From Nyssa sinensis (Eukaryota > Streptophyta > Magnoliopsida > Cornales > Nyssaceae), in the NCBI GenBank assembly GCA_008638375.1, contig CM018031.1, positions 62,703,688 to 62,767,687 of the forward strand: DNA of 64,000 nt. Direction: 5' to 3'. Positions 1 to 11,684 of the stretch are shown one piece after another (position 1 is the stretch's first letter; each line of letters starts with the position of its first letter). A model generated the notes under the pieces. That model searched no databases and was not told the DNA's origin. It saw nothing but the letters and a program-made list of their open reading frames with translations. Position numbers and translations under genes: made by a program.

Positions 1-535
1 GATGAACTTGCTATCCTTGGTGCACCCATAGATGAGGAAGTTCTTACTGAGCAGATTCTCAATGGGCTAGGAGATGACTATACCGAATTGGTTCGTGCTG
101 TTCAAGCTCGTGATAACCCCATCTTATTTGATGAGCTCTATGAGAAACTTCTCACCTTTGAAGCATCTCTTCAGGGCAAAACCAAGGAATCCGCTCACTT
201 TCCAGCCACTGCCAACCCAACAAACAGGACCAACGCACATTGGCGACCTTAAAATACCAACACTAATTGGCGTCCACATCCTCATGGCCACACTGGCTGG
301 CCCCCGTCTGATTGGCGTCCACATCCTCTTGTCCTACCCCGTTTTCAACTGCTGGCACTCCACCTTGTGCCACTCGTCCGCCACCACGCCCTTACTTGGG
401 CCATTGCCAGATCTGTGGCATTCAAGGACACACAGCCAAGCGATGTCTGTCATTCAAATTGGTTCCGATTTAGCCATCCAACAACCCCTCTACACCACTA
501 CCTAGCACTTCATCAACCCCTTAGCAGCCTCAAAC
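1..535 (+). pseudogene. gag fragment of Copia-A (UBN2 type with zinc knuckle)
   Basis: Frame 1 from base 1 reads a UBN2-type capsid segment (DELAILGAPIDEEVL, then ILNGLGDDYTELV). A CCHC zinc knuckle, CQICGIQGHTAKRC, lies at 405-446 in frame 3, so at least one frameshift separates the two halves. In the family, Gag builds the virus-like particle and the knuckle binds the element RNA. The start codon is outside the window. Confidence 0.85.
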
Positions 536-539
536 TCAT

Positions 540-3500
540 TTTGCTGCTAATGTTGCCTCCACCAATCCAGCTTGGCTACTTGATAGTGGTGTATCTCATC
601 ATGTCACAGCAGACTTAAGTAACTTATCTCTTCATGCTCTCTACAATGGCTCCGACGATGTTATGATTAGCGATGGCACGGGTCTTTCCATCACTCACAC
701 TGGTTCCACTTCTCTTCTCACCCCTAACTCTTCCTTTAAACTCAACGATGTCCTTTGTGTGCTCCACATAAAAAAGAACTTAATTTCAATTTCTTAATTT
801 TGCACCACCAATAATGTCTCGGTTGAGTTCTTACCAACTTCTTTTCAGGTGAAGGATCTTCGCACGGGGGCAATTCTTGTGCAGGGCGATACTAAGGATG
901 GTGTGTATGAGTGGCCGATTATCAAGTCATCATCCCCAATTCTTGCCTTCTCAAGTGTCAACACCACCTCCTCAAATTGGCATCATAGATTAGGACATCC
1001 AGCATTTCCCATTTTAAAGCATATTATTTCAAATTATCATTTAGATTTGTCATCCCTTTTGTCCAAAGATTTTTTATGTAATGCTTGTTATTGCAATAAG
1101 AGTCATAAGCTCTCATTTTCTACCTCATCTCTAGACTCCTCACAGCCTCTTGAATTTATATTTTCTGATATATGGACCTCTCCTATTCTTTCACATAATG
1201 GATTCAAATATTATGTCATTTTTGTTGATCATTTTACAAAATATATTTGGTTTTATCCATTACGCAAAAAGTCTGAAGTTAAAGAAATTTTTTTTGCACT
1301 TTAAAGTCATTGTGGAAAATCATTTCAAAACCAAGATTCTCACCCTATATTCCGATAATGGGGGTGAATACCTGGGCCTTCAAGATTTTTTAGCAACAAA
1401 TGGCATTTCTCATCTCATCACTCTACCACTCCACCACATACCCCTGAACATAATGGCTATTCCGAACGCCGACATCCTCATATAATTGAGACTGGCCTCA
1501 CATTACTTCCCATGCTTTTCTTCCCTTAACCTTTTGGTCCCATGCTTTTGCCACAACTGTCTATTTAATTAATAGAATGCCCACTAATACTCTAAACCTT
1601 TCCTCACCATATGAATTAATTTTTGGTACTGCTCCTAATTATTCTAAACTCAAGATTTTTGGGTGTTTGTGTTATCCATGGCTTCGACCGTATTCATCGG
1701 ATAAACTTGATACTCGTTCTAAACCTTGCATTTTTCTTGGGTACTCATTATCTCAAAGTGCTTACTTGTGTTTTGACCCATTTTCCACCAAAATTTTCAT
1801 TTCTCGTCATGTCCAATTTGTCGAATCTGTTTTTCCTTACGCATCCCTACATACTCATCTCCCACGTCCTGACTCCACTACCATTGATACATGGCTTCCT
1901 CGCCTAATTACGGTTAGAGTTCCTAGTCCTTCCCAGTCGGTTCACACTACCTCATCTGATGAACGCCCCCAAGAGATTCCAACGTGTGCTGATCCATCAT
2001 CATCTTCTACCCCACCCACTTTACAGCCACTCCCTTTACCTATGCCTCCACCATTGGAACCTCTTCACCACGACTCCCCCTTCACTACCCCCCACACAAG
2101 TCACCAATCCACCATCAACCCAACACCCGCGCAACCCATCACCTATCCCCCAAGCTTCCCCACCTTCTAACCCCCATCCCATGACTACCCGCTCTAAGAA
2201 CAACATCCATAAGCCCCTTCGAAAACTTAACCTTCACACACACTTTAACCCCAACTCAGCCATTGAACCCACCACTGTGACCCAAGCTCTCAAGGATCCT
2301 AACTGGCGTCAGGCCATGTCCGAAGAGTATGATGCTTTAGTCCGAAATGGAATAGGGGAGCTTGTCCCACCTATCTCTGCCGCTAATATTGTTGGTTGTA
2401 AATGAGTTTTTCGTATTAAACGACATTCTGATGGCTCTATTGACAGGTTTAAAGCTCGTCTTGTTGCCAAAGGTTTCCATCAACGACCTGGTGTTGACTA
2501 TCATGAAACATTTAGGCCGGTTGTTAAACCTGCTACTGTGCGGCTTGTTCTTAGCATTGCTGTTAGCTGTGGCTGGCCTCTTCGCCAATTAAATGTCAAC
2601 AATGCCTTTTTACAAGGTCATCTCTCGGAAGATGTTTATATGGCCCAACCTCTGGGCTTCATTGACTCCGATCATCCACAATATATTTGCAAGCTTTGTA
2701 AAGCCATCTATGGCCTTAAACAAGCACCGAGGGCTTGGTATCATGAGTTGTGCCAATTTCTTCTTGTTGATGGCTTTCAGAATTCTCATGCTGATACTTC
2801 ATTGTTTGTTCTCAACACTGGTACTAATATTCTCTACCTTTTTGTCTATGTTGATGATATCATTCTTATAGGTGATAGGCCTGCTCTTGTCACTCAAGTT
2901 TATTGATCGTCTTGGTCAACGGTTTTCCCTCAAAGATCTCAGCTTTCTCTCCTATTTTCTTGGTGTTGAAGTGGTTTCTCACCGTCATGGGATTTTACTC
3001 TCCTAGCATCGTTATATTATGGATCTTCTCGCTTGGACTCATATGTCAGGTGCTACGCCTGTTTCCACCCCATTGCCTACCAGTCCTCCAATCAGTTTAC
3101 ACTCAGGCACCCCTCTTCCCGATCCGTCTGAATATCGCACTGTTGTTGGCAGTATGCAATACTTGTCTCTGACCCGTCCCGACATCTCCTATACGGTTAA
3201 CAAATTATCTCAATATATGCATCAACCATCCACTGAGCACTGGGCTCTTGTCAAGCATGTTTTGCGCTATTTGTGTGGTACCTTAGATGAATGAGTTATT
3301 TTTTTATCGTGATACTCCATTATCTCTTCATGCCTTCTCCGATGCTGATTGGGCTGGCAATCCCGATGACTTCTCCTCCACTAGTGCCTACATTGTTTAT
3401 CTTGGCCGTAACATTATCTCTTGGAGTTCAAAGAAACAAACTACTGTTTCTCGTTCTTCTACGGAAGCTGAATATTGCTCTGTTGCAGCTACTGCTGCTG

Positions 3501-3802
3501 AACTTAAGTGGCTCTGTTATCTCTTGACTGATCTTGGTATTGATTTATCTCATGCTCCTGTCATCTATTGTGATAATATTGGTGCTACTTAGTTGTGTTC
3601 TAACCCTGTCTTCCACTCAAGAATGAAACATGTTGCCATAGACTTTCATTTTATTCGGGATCAAGTTCAGACAGGTTCTCTTACTGTAGCTCATGTTTCC
3701 TCTGATGATCAACTTGCCGATGCTCTTACAAAACCATTACCTCGTTCAAAATTTCACTCTCTCAAAGTTAAGATTGGCCTCTCTTCCCGTGGCCTATCTT
3801 GA
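540..3802 (+). pseudogene. pol remnant of Copia-A (protease, integrase, RT, RNase H)
   Basis: Protease has its catalytic DSG at 582-590. An in-frame TAA at 795-797 follows. The GAG-pre-integrase segment (WHHRLGHP) and integrase core continue in frame 3 to about 1300, where an eight-T run shifts the frame. The second catalytic Asp (SDNGGEY) is near 1350 and the Glu block (NGYSERRH) near 1450, after a further shift. RT starts around 2200, is cut by TGA at 2403-2405, and carries YVDD at 2847-2858. Another shift lies near 2900, with TAG at 3004-3006. RNase H (DADWAG, then [10 protein letters not shown]) has stops at 3292-3294 and 3590-3592. It cannot yield a polyprotein. Confidence 0.93.
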
Positions 3803-3809
3803 GGGGGCA

Positions 3810-3998
3810 TATTAGATGATAGCTGGTCTCCTAGATTTTGTTATTATCTTTTAGTTAGGTTGCTGAATATTCAAAATGTAAATTGGGTGTATTTGTGCAG
3901 CTGTATCCTTATCTCTTCAACAAGCTTGTATTATATAATTCCTTGAATAGTAATGAAAAGATTAAGCCTTTTCTTCGCATCTTTATGTTTACCTAACA
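3810..3998 (+). repeat. 3' LTR of Copia-A
   Basis: The LTR begins TATTAG (mutated from TGTTAG) directly after the polypurine tract and ends CTAACA, giving a short terminal inverted repeat. At 189 bp it is short, as in many plant copia lineages. The 5' partner is not in the window, so the boundary rests on the tract and termini. Confidence 0.7.
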
Positions 3999-4519
3999 GT
4001 AGCTACCCTAATTGCAAATGGAATCATTCAAGATAATAAATTTTTATGTTAACTCTTAATGCAAAAAGAGATTTGGCCATTCAATTCAATTAATGAGAAA
4101 TTCAAATAGGTCATTTTGGGCGAAACCGGTCTATATCTTGAATAAGAATAATAACATTATCCACAAGAAATTTTGTAAGTAGCCCTACAAGTTAATTAAG
4201 CAATCAAATATAATAATATGGAAGAAAACTTCTAAACAAGTAAACGTTATCCAATTAAAGGGGCAATTGGATTTCCCATCATAACCAAATTTGTCCACTT
4301 TATTTTAACGTGCCATTTTTGGGAAAATGCCTGAATGAGTATAGTACAGTAACATGATAATATGTCATTCTAATTATATTTTATTATATGTAATATGGTC
4401 TATTTTTTTTAATGGGACATAATATATAAAGTAAACTGTGACAGGAAGTGTACATTGTTACCTAGTGTACCGGATTCATTTAAAATTTCTTGCCATTTTT
4501 TTGCGCACAATAAGACGAG
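3999..4519. other. AT-rich intergenic DNA
   Basis: No ORF with family resemblance, no repeat structure and no RNA gene seen. Confidence 0.6.
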
Positions 4520-4679
4520 TTTGAAAGAAGACTGGTTTAGTTGGAACCCCTTGAGATGAGATGATTAAAACTTCTCTCTTTACATGATAAGTCAGAGTTT
4601 GAGTCCTACATCGTACGCGCGCGCACACACTTAGGATAGTTCGCCTTCTCCCATTGCAATGTATTTAATCAAAAAAAAT
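4520..4679 (+). repeat. SINE-like (tRNA-derived) sequence
   Basis: TGGTTTAGTTGG at 4533-4544 fits the RNA polymerase III box A consensus. AGTTTGAGTCC at 4596-4606 is close to box B with two mismatches. The segment ends in an A-run near 4671-4679. The A-to-B spacing is longer than usual and no target duplication was found, so this is tentative. Confidence 0.35.
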
Positions 4680-5036
4680 TGTTTAGAGCATCTTCATTGT
4701 TAAAAGTTATTTGAGTATGCTAAAGTTAAATTGTAATAGTGTTACAATATCAAATACTATATTTTGACAATTCTGCTCTAATAATAAAATGTTATATGTT
4801 AATAGAACAATTATTCTTCTTCCTAATCGTCAAAACTTTTATGATTTTAGAATATTTTCATATTGCTAGAATCCAGACTAATATTGACGTGAATAACAGT
4901 TCTGCCTATATTTGAGAGATATAGCATATATTTTAGCATGTCTTGAAACATATGATTTTGTATCACCTTCTATGTTATAGGTATAAAAGCTCTTTTGTGA
5001 ACTGCGTTGGGCTGCCCTTAGCCAAGCTTATTTTAA
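4680..5036. other. AT-rich intergenic DNA
   Basis: Nothing recognised. Confidence 0.6.
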
Positions 5037-5044
5037 CTCAGTTG

Positions 5045-5750
5045 CAAGGGGTGTCAATTCGTGTTATCGTATCGTATTCGCATTGTGTTAAGGCATATAT
5101 ATTAGAAAATATGTGTAAACCTTAACCCGACACTATTAACTAATCGTGTCAAGTTTCAAAACCCAAACCTAACCCATTTATTAAACAGGTTACACGTGTC
5201 GACACACTTGATCTATTTATTTTAATTTTTTTATTTTTTAAATAAAAAATTTACCTATCTTTTAATATGTATAGATAATTTTCAAGTTTAGTAACTAATT
5301 GTGTCAAGTTTCAAAACTCAAACACAACCTATTTATTAAACAGGTTACACAGTGTCGACACACTTTACCCATTTATTTTAATTTTTTTATTTTTTAAATA
5401 AAAAAATTTACCTATCTTTTAATATGTATAAATAATTTTCAAGTTTAGTAACTTTAGATATGGGTCAAATCAAAGTATAAACTTCTTTTATAAATAAAAA
5501 ATCTCAAAATCTTAATAAATATTTGATGTAAGACGAATTACCTTAATTCATAATATATTTCATAATTAAACGTGTTAAGTCGTGTTAAATGGATTGGCAC
5601 TAGTAAAACTCAAACACGACCTATTTATTAATCGTGTTATACGTGTCAACCCGTTTATGACCTAAACCCATTTATGCTAAGCTCAAACCCGTTAATTTCG
5701 TGTCGTGTTCGAGTCATATTGTCGTGTCGTATTAAAAATTGACACTCCTA
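5045..5750. mobile_element. Non-autonomous hAT-type element, 706 bp
   Basis: The ends are imperfect inverted repeats (GGGGTGTCAATT at the left, AATTGACACTCC at the right). It is flanked by 8-bp direct repeats CTCAGTTG (5037-5044) and CTCAGCTG (5751-5758), one mismatch apart. An 8-bp duplication and this terminal sequence fit the hAT superfamily. Many short CGTGTT/AACACG motifs lie inside the ends. There is no transposase ORF. Confidence 0.75.
5138..5450. repeat. Tandem duplication of about 155 bp inside the hAT-type element
   Basis: Unit 5138-5292 is repeated at 5293-5450 with few changes (shared start AACTAAT, GTGTCAAGTTTCAAAAC, and an A/T-rich tail). Confidence 0.85.
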
Positions 5751-5758
5751 CTCAGCTG

Positions 5759-6761
5759 TGTCCAAAGTTATAAATTTTGAGTTTGCCAAATTTAGGCTGA
5801 TTCATGCTCGAAATAGCTCAGCTGGTTTCAGGTTCCAACACTACTTGTTTAACTTCAGACAATTAGGCAACCAAAAAATATTTTAAAAATCAGACAATTA
5901 GGCTCCATTTTGTTTTGGATTACATTAAGTTACTCATAAATAAACCTGTAACTTTTAAGGAAAATTAAAGCTAAAACTAAAGAAAAAATTAATGCTGACT
6001 TCAAAAAATAAATCAACTCAAACTGGTCAAACTTATAATGAAATATAATTCACAGTGTAAACTAGATGTACTTGAAATTTAAGTAGAACACAATTAGAAA
6101 TTAATTGTTTCATGCCTTCATCTCAAGGTTGAGCTTGGAATGTCTACATTTCACAAGAAATGGATAATGTCCATTTTTCTTTGTTTATTCTGAAACGATG
6201 TAACTTTAAAACTGAATATGTATAATTAAACTGTGTCATTTTGTGTCTCTATACTCACAAAAGAACTATCCCCATTTCAGCTAAAATGGAGACACTCCAA
6301 AACCCTCGAGATTAAGCACCCAATTTCATCTAACTGCTTTTAAGAGATGTTGTTTAGGGGTTTTTTTTTTTAATCAGAAAGAAAGAAAAAGACTTTCATT
6401 GATCGATGATCAAACGAGAACACATTATAATGCATACAACATCAATAAAAAAAATAGAAGAGGAAAAGTGCAAAGGGTATCATGATTAAAACCTCAAATC
6501 CAATTAGGTTGGCACGAAAGAAACAACTAATTAATCAAATATCAGCACCTGCAACCCCAGGAAAAACAATCGGCAAGTTATCAACTGAAACTACAACAAA
6601 GAAAAAATTAGATAAACACAATATCCCAATAAAATACCATCGCCCAAAGTCTAGAGTGGCCTCATGCTTTAGAGAATACAATATCAAGGATGTGCCTTAA
6701 TTGCCAGCGCCAATAGCTCGCAAATGATTACAACAGTGTTAATACGGTAGGATTTATATAT
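5759..6761. other. Intergenic DNA
   Basis: A T-run lies at 6360-6371. An open frame at 6482-6700 has no recognisable domain. No gene is called. Confidence 0.5.
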
Positions 6762-7060
6762 ACATGGCTTCAGATGGATTACGACAGTGTTCGTGGATAC
6801 CAAGATGTTGGACAAAGCTTGTCGCAGGATTTCAAACATATGGCTCGGATTTAAACATGGCTTCAGATGGCAAAACATGCAATTCAACGGTGTTCATGGG
6901 TACCAAGATGTTGGACAAAGCTTGTCGCAGGATTTCAAACATATATCTCCGATTTAAACAAGGCTTCAGATGGCAAAACAAGAAATACAACACTGTGTGG
7001 ATACGGGGATGTTAAACAGATCTTGTGGCAGGATGTCAAGCATAAGGCTCTGAAGGGTGC
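6762..7060. repeat. Minisatellite, three units of about 93-103 bp
   Basis: Units begin at 6762, 6855 and 6958, each opening with ACATGG or ACAAGG then CTTCAGATGG. The first two also share AAGATGTTGGACAAAGCTTG. The third is the most diverged. The period is near 103 bp. Confidence 0.85.
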
Positions 7061-7391
7061 GTTTGGGGGGAGTGTCGATGCGGAACTCTCCGCCAAATTC
7101 CCTCCCGTACTAAAACAGTCAAGTAAAAATGAGTTTAATGCAGCAGTCAGTGCATTTGTCTCTATATATGTATGAAATTCATTAAAATTTTAAATCCCAG
7201 GACACAGAGAAGTATTAATATCAAAGGGAAAAAAAAAAACATTGGTATATCACTCGGTGAAGAGAAGCATCAATATATGTTAGGTGGTATATGTGTGTGT
7301 GTGGCTTTGAAATATATATGCGATAAAGTATATATATATTATATCAGTTTCTCAGAAATTCTGCCTTACATCAAAGCGTTGTGAGAGAGAC
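7061..7391. other. 3' flank of ERF-A
   Basis: AT-rich and probably includes the 3' UTR. AATGAA on the minus strand (7178-7183) could serve as a weak poly(A) element. Nothing else seen. Confidence 0.4.
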
Positions 7392-8015
7392 CTAATTATT
7401 AGCAGTCTCAGATAGACTAAGAAGCTCCTCTAAATATGCAGCTCCCAAGTCCTCGAACACCACCACATGACTCTTCTTGTTTACTTCACTGCTTTCATTT
7501 CTTCTCCTGCCTTTCGATGTCCTCCTAATCCTGTGTTTCTCCTTTAGTGCCAACGCCGGTGAGCACCAATCCTTGAAACCGCACTTCATGTCTCGAAGCG
7601 ATTCCTCCACTGTCTCCGCCGGAAAATTAAGGAGAGCCAAAGTACCTCGCATCGCGAATGCAGCTTGATCATAAGCCAATGCCGCGTCCTCCGCGCGGTC
7701 GAACGTTCCGAGCCAAACCCGCCTTCCACGCCTGGTGGAGTCCCGTATCTCCGCCGCATATTTTCCCCACGGCCGCTTTCTGACCCCTCTATAGTTCTTT
7801 TCTTTCACCTCTTCTTCATTTCCATCCTTGAAGGAAACAGCTTCTGATGACTCCATTGCTTCCTCGTTTGAAAAAACATTGAGTAGAAGATTCTCATTCG
7901 TGTCAATTTCATCGAACTGAATCGAATTATCATCGAAACAAAGCTCACTGTGTGACCATGGAGATTCCGGAGAATGAAAATTTGGAGTTTGAGGGGACGA
8001 AGAGTAGTAGTCCAT
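7392..8015 (-). CDS. ERF-A: ethylene-responsive transcription factor, ERF1/ERF15-like (group IX)
   Basis: Intronless, 207 residues. The AP2/ERF DNA-binding domain lies at about 75-133 ([18 protein letters not shown], then RVWLGTF). It has the Ala and Asp typical of ERF rather than DREB proteins, so it should bind the GCC box. A basic stretch at 160-172 is a likely nuclear signal. The C-terminal [13 protein letters not shown] (187-199) is an EDLL activation motif, a mark of ERF1/ORA59/ERF15 relatives in ethylene, jasmonate and defence signalling. The frame stays open upstream to 8057, but that first codon is TTG. The first ATG is at 8013-8015, and the protein then opens like its paralogue ERF-B. 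The gene looks intact. The exact orthologue cannot be named by eye. Confidence 0.93.
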   Translation of the reverse strand: MDYYSSSPQTPNFHSPESPWSHSELCFDDNSIQFDEIDTNENLLLNVFSNEEAMESSEAVSFKDGNEEEVKEKNYRGVRKRPWGKYAAEIRDSTRRGRRVWLGTFDRAEDAALAYDQAAFAMRGTLALLNFPAETVEESLRDMKCGFKDWCSPALALKEKHRIRRTSKGRRRNESSEVNKKSHVVVFEDLGAAYLEELLSLSETANN

Positions 8016-8062
8016 GATTGATGGAAATGTGCTCGTCTCTGAACATTTAGAACACAAACTCC

Positions 8063-8225
8063 TTTAAATGTCCCCAAAAAATGATGTCATTGCATTGGTA
8101 TATTGTATGAATGATGGATGTTTTGTTTTACAGGGTCCGACTTTGTGGGGTCTAATGTTTGAGCACGAGCCAAGTGACGACAGGCGGCGAGATTCGAATC
8201 AAAATTTGCATAGGCGTGATGTCAA
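8063..8225 (-). promoter_or_regulatory. ERF-A promoter region with GCC-box core and W-box core
   Basis: TATA candidates are TTTAAA (8063-8068) and an AATATA-type site near 8099-8106. GGCGGCGAG at 8183-8191 reads CTCGCCGCC on the coding strand, about 170 bp before the ATG, and holds the GCC core bound by ERFs. TTGAC on the minus strand (8221-8225) is a WRKY core. Function is inferred from motifs only. Confidence 0.5.
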
Positions 8226-8510
8226 AGATGATGACTTGATGCAGCCATATCAACCTCATATTGGCGTTTTTGCCCTTAAACAAATAGTTATTCTGTGAGA
8301 CTCTTATATCCAGTTATTGTGTGAGAGTATTTTTCAGTCTTCAAAAATTTTATATTTGTTAGGAAAATAATTTTTATAATTTACGAAAAATTTAAAAATT
8401 TATGAAACACTATCATACAATGATGTACTTTCGTTCGATAATTTCTTCTCAAATGATATATACTATATATGATGATGAAAACAATTGATTTACGAGTAAT
8501 ATTAAATTAT
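8226..8510. other. Intergenic DNA
   Basis: AT-rich; nothing recognised. Confidence 0.5.
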
Positions 8511-8988
8511 GTAAATTACATTAATTTTTCTTAAGATTTCTGATAATTACATTGATCTTGTTTGAGTTTTTTAAAATTATACTGACCTCTTGTACTTTAC
8601 TTGATAATATTTAAAATACTTTCTCCAATCAAATTTTTTTTTTTTTTTCAAAATGATAAAAATGTCCTTATTTATTTATTTTTTTTTACATTTTTTCAGT
8701 TTTTACAAATTTTTTTTTAACTTTTTTATTTTATCTCATATAAATATAAGGTAAATAACTTATTTTTATTTTATATAAAAATAAATTTAAGGTTTTTATC
8801 AATACTTACTTGAAATTAAAAAAAAAAAACATGAAATGGGTAGTTTTATCATTTTAAAGAAAAAAATTCACTGGAGGAGGATATTTATATATTGTTAGAT
8901 AAAGTAGAGGATGTCAATATAATTTCAAAAATCTCAAGAAATGTTAGTATAATTGTCAAAAAACTTAAAAGGGATCAATGTAATTTAC
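8511..8988. mobile_element. Inverted-repeat element of 478 bp
   Basis: It begins GTAAATTACATTAA and ends CAATGTAATTTAC. The two arms match imperfectly for about 130 bp around an A/T-rich centre. This is foldback/MITE structure without coding capacity. A single arm of the same family lies at 56121-56244. No clear target duplication was found, so the superfamily is open. Confidence 0.7.
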
Positions 8989-10274
8989 CTTACTAGATTT
9001 TCTCAATCCATATTCGTAATTATATTTTAAACGTAATGTGTCAATATATAATGACTTCGAAAATTATATTATGTGAGACTTAAAAGGTATTACTTAATGA
9101 CATATCACATTGAGATTACAACGGGAGACATATAGTAGGAATACATACCATTTTCTTTAATTTAATAAAAGACAATTCTTAACTACAAACTTAGTAAGAG
9201 GAACTTTTTTTAAACTATCCTAGTACGTGGTCTAATCATAATTTATGACATATGTAATGTATATGTATTTTTTAATTTTATTTAATTTTTATTTTTAATT
9301 AAAACTAAATAATCACATAATATACATATAATTAAATACGTAATCACTAAAAATATAACACGTATGTAGATAAAATAAGATTTGACTTGCTTCATTTGGA
9401 ATCAATTAAGCACACTTCTTTAAGAAGCCCCCTCCTTTGAACTGAGAAAATCAATATTGAATGTTGGCAAATCTGACTCTTGACTCTATTCTAAACAGTT
9501 GAGGCCAACTCTCCTTAATCTTTCGACCTAAGCTGGATTATGGTTTTTTTAGGTAGTTTTACTTTGAATACATGAATTGAATTCCTCTTCCATTTGACTT
9601 GGGAGGTTTATGAAACCCACCATGCTGGATCTTAATAGGCTAATAAAAAAATCAGTTTAATTAATCTGTTAATAAAAGTTAAAATGCAAGTGGGGAATGG
9701 TTTTTAGATATCATTCTGTTGACTTCATATAAGCTAATAAAAAGAAAATTTATTTTATTTTTGGTGTGCTTACTATATTAAATGTCTTTCATCATTTAAG
9801 AAAACAAAAACAAAAAAAGTCAAAAAAAACCTACTGGAGGACAGCCGTAGCAGATCTACATGCACGAGGACTGAGAAAGGCATCCTCCCTCAGTCTCATC
9901 CTAAAATTTTGAAAACTGCCTTAATTAACATAATATAAGTAAAATGTAATATTATTTTCAGTTTGAGTTTATATAAAATAAAATGTTTTAATTATTAGAT
10001 GATATAAAAATTAAAAAAAAACAATTAAAAACAATTAATCTTTAAATCATTCTATATTTAAAATTTTTTATCTAATATAAAATCGAGTTTACAGTAACAC
10101 CCATACGTAAATATATTTTATTTCTCTCATCTTTATTTTAAATATTTAATAAGTAAAAGTTTTTAAAATATCCGTAAAAGAACACATTTTATAATTTATT
10201 TCCTATTTAAATTTACAATTAATAATATGAGTAAAACTCACTTTTTAGCTTGTTAGATGGAGAGAAAAAAATCA
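8989..10274. other. AT-rich intergenic DNA
   Basis: No supported gene or repeat. A palindromic A/T-rich stretch near 9250-9370 may be a further decayed foldback. Confidence 0.5.
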
Positions 10275-10431
10275 GTGGTAAGGTAGTATTGAAAAGTTTT
10301 ATAGTTATGCATATCAAAATTTAATACGTAAAATAAGTGATGTCATCTTATTGTTACAATAAAAAAACATATGTCATATGTCAAATTCTGATATATACGA
10401 CTATTAAACTTTTCGATATTATTTTATCATT
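10275..10431. mobile_element. Short MITE-like foldback, about 157 bp
   Basis: The left arm (10275-10323, containing GAAAAGTTTTATAGT) is the imperfect reverse complement of the right arm (10384-10431, containing ACTATTAAACTTTTC). Arms are about 48 bp with a loop near 60 bp. No coding capacity. Confidence 0.6.
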
Positions 10432-10489
10432 AGACTTTTTTTTTTTTTTGTGGCCATTAGATTAGCCTAATTTCTCTCTTTACATCAGA

Positions 10490-11095
10490 TAGAATGGTCT
10501 TAATTATCTTGGGCTTATTTTTTTTATCTTAATAAGAAGGGTGGATAATTTTTTCTTTATAATCATTTCCTTTTTTTACATTATATAAAGTATAAAATAG
10601 TGGCAATAAAAGAAAAGGCTAATAATTGAATGGACCCATCAACTTATATTAGTTTTAGGAAAGACCAATAATTCAGTGGATCCCAACTGTTACATGACAA
10701 GGAGAAAAAATTGCACACAACATGACTTGTTGATAAGAAGAAAAAAAAATTGACTCTGCAAATACTCACCTTCTCATATCTCGACACTTAAAAAAAATAT
10801 AGATTATATCTCTGCTATTTGATGGATTTATGTTAGTTAATTTGCATATTAAAATTTGAAAAGCATTGAGACCACTTTAATGATAGGTACATCTTGTCTC
10901 CTTGAGTGTATTGTTTAGCTCAAAACATCATCAGCTAGATTTAATTAACTTTATCTTTCAATCATCTGATTTTTTTAATTTTTATTTTAAATTGTCCCTT
11001 GAATTAAATAAGATCTTGACTCGGAACAATTTCTTTAGATGATACCAAATCTAGAAAACTTATTTAGACAAAATTGCTAGTCATAAGACTAAATT
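10490..11095 (+). repeat. Diverged partial copy of the tandem array unit (copy 0)
   Basis: It runs parallel to 13130-13600 of unit 1. Shared, diverged strings include GGCAATAAAAGAAA, TAATAATTGAATGGAC, GTCTCCTTGAGTG with ATTGTTTAGCT, and CAATTTCTTTAGATG. It is clearly older than the three full units. Confidence 0.75.
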
Positions 11096-11468
11096 AATTA
11101 ATAAACACCAAGATTTATTCGAGGGCACAAGTGCATATTCTTTACGTAATTAACGTGAATTCAATTTTTTCTCTCTCATCATTGTATACAGAGAGAGACT
11201 TATGGGGAGTTTGAGGATACCAACTTGACCCAAAAGCTTAAACTGTTCTTGGATTCAATCATGTATATTAGTTCTTTTTTATTGCATTCATTATACGATG
11301 TGAGATTTTGGACTCATATGTTAAATTAATGATTAATGTATATAGAACTTATCATTAGGATGAAACCCCAACAATATTATTTAGTAGGAAACTTAATCCT
11401 CTGCTCAATTGTAAAAGAGAAGTTGTACTTTTATTTTATTTTATTCAAATTTTTCAACTAAGGTACCA
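11096..11468. other. Intergenic DNA before the array
   Basis: No gene or repeat recognised. Confidence 0.5.
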
Positions 11469-11637
11469 TTTAATAACACCTTTTTAAAATAGTTTTTTAC
11501 TTTTTTTTTTTTTTAGCTTAAATAAGCAAAAATATATATAGTAGGGTTTAATCTATTTTGCTTTTGTCAGCAAACAGCTTCTTATTGCCCCTGATCCAAA
11601 TATCCTTTTCATTTCGTTGTTAGCTAGCTTCTTTATA

Positions 11638-11650
<13 letters not shown>

Positions 11651-11681
<31 letters not shown>
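11651..11681. repeat. TA microsatellite
   Basis: Pure TA run following a short GT run. Its length differs between units. Confidence 0.9.

Positions 11682-11684
<3 letters not shown>

Larger units (their letters stand above)
1..3998 (+). mobile_element. Copia-A: Ty1/copia LTR retrotransposon, 5' end outside window
   Basis: The order is gag, protease, integrase, reverse transcriptase, RNase H, which is diagnostic of Ty1/copia. Coding is followed by a purine-rich tract (3799-3808) and a 189-bp 3' LTR ending at 3998. The 5' LTR and the start of gag lie before the window. The reading frame changes many times and carries several stops, so the element is an old, non-autonomous copy. Confidence 0.95.

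Noticed and set aside
6482..6700. 72-codon Lys-rich ORF
   Set aside because: No family, no promoter context, short and AT-driven.
8016..8057. Extra 14 codons at the start of ERF-A
   Set aside because: The first codon of that longer frame is TTG. The first ATG is at 8013-8015 and gives a start like ERF-B.
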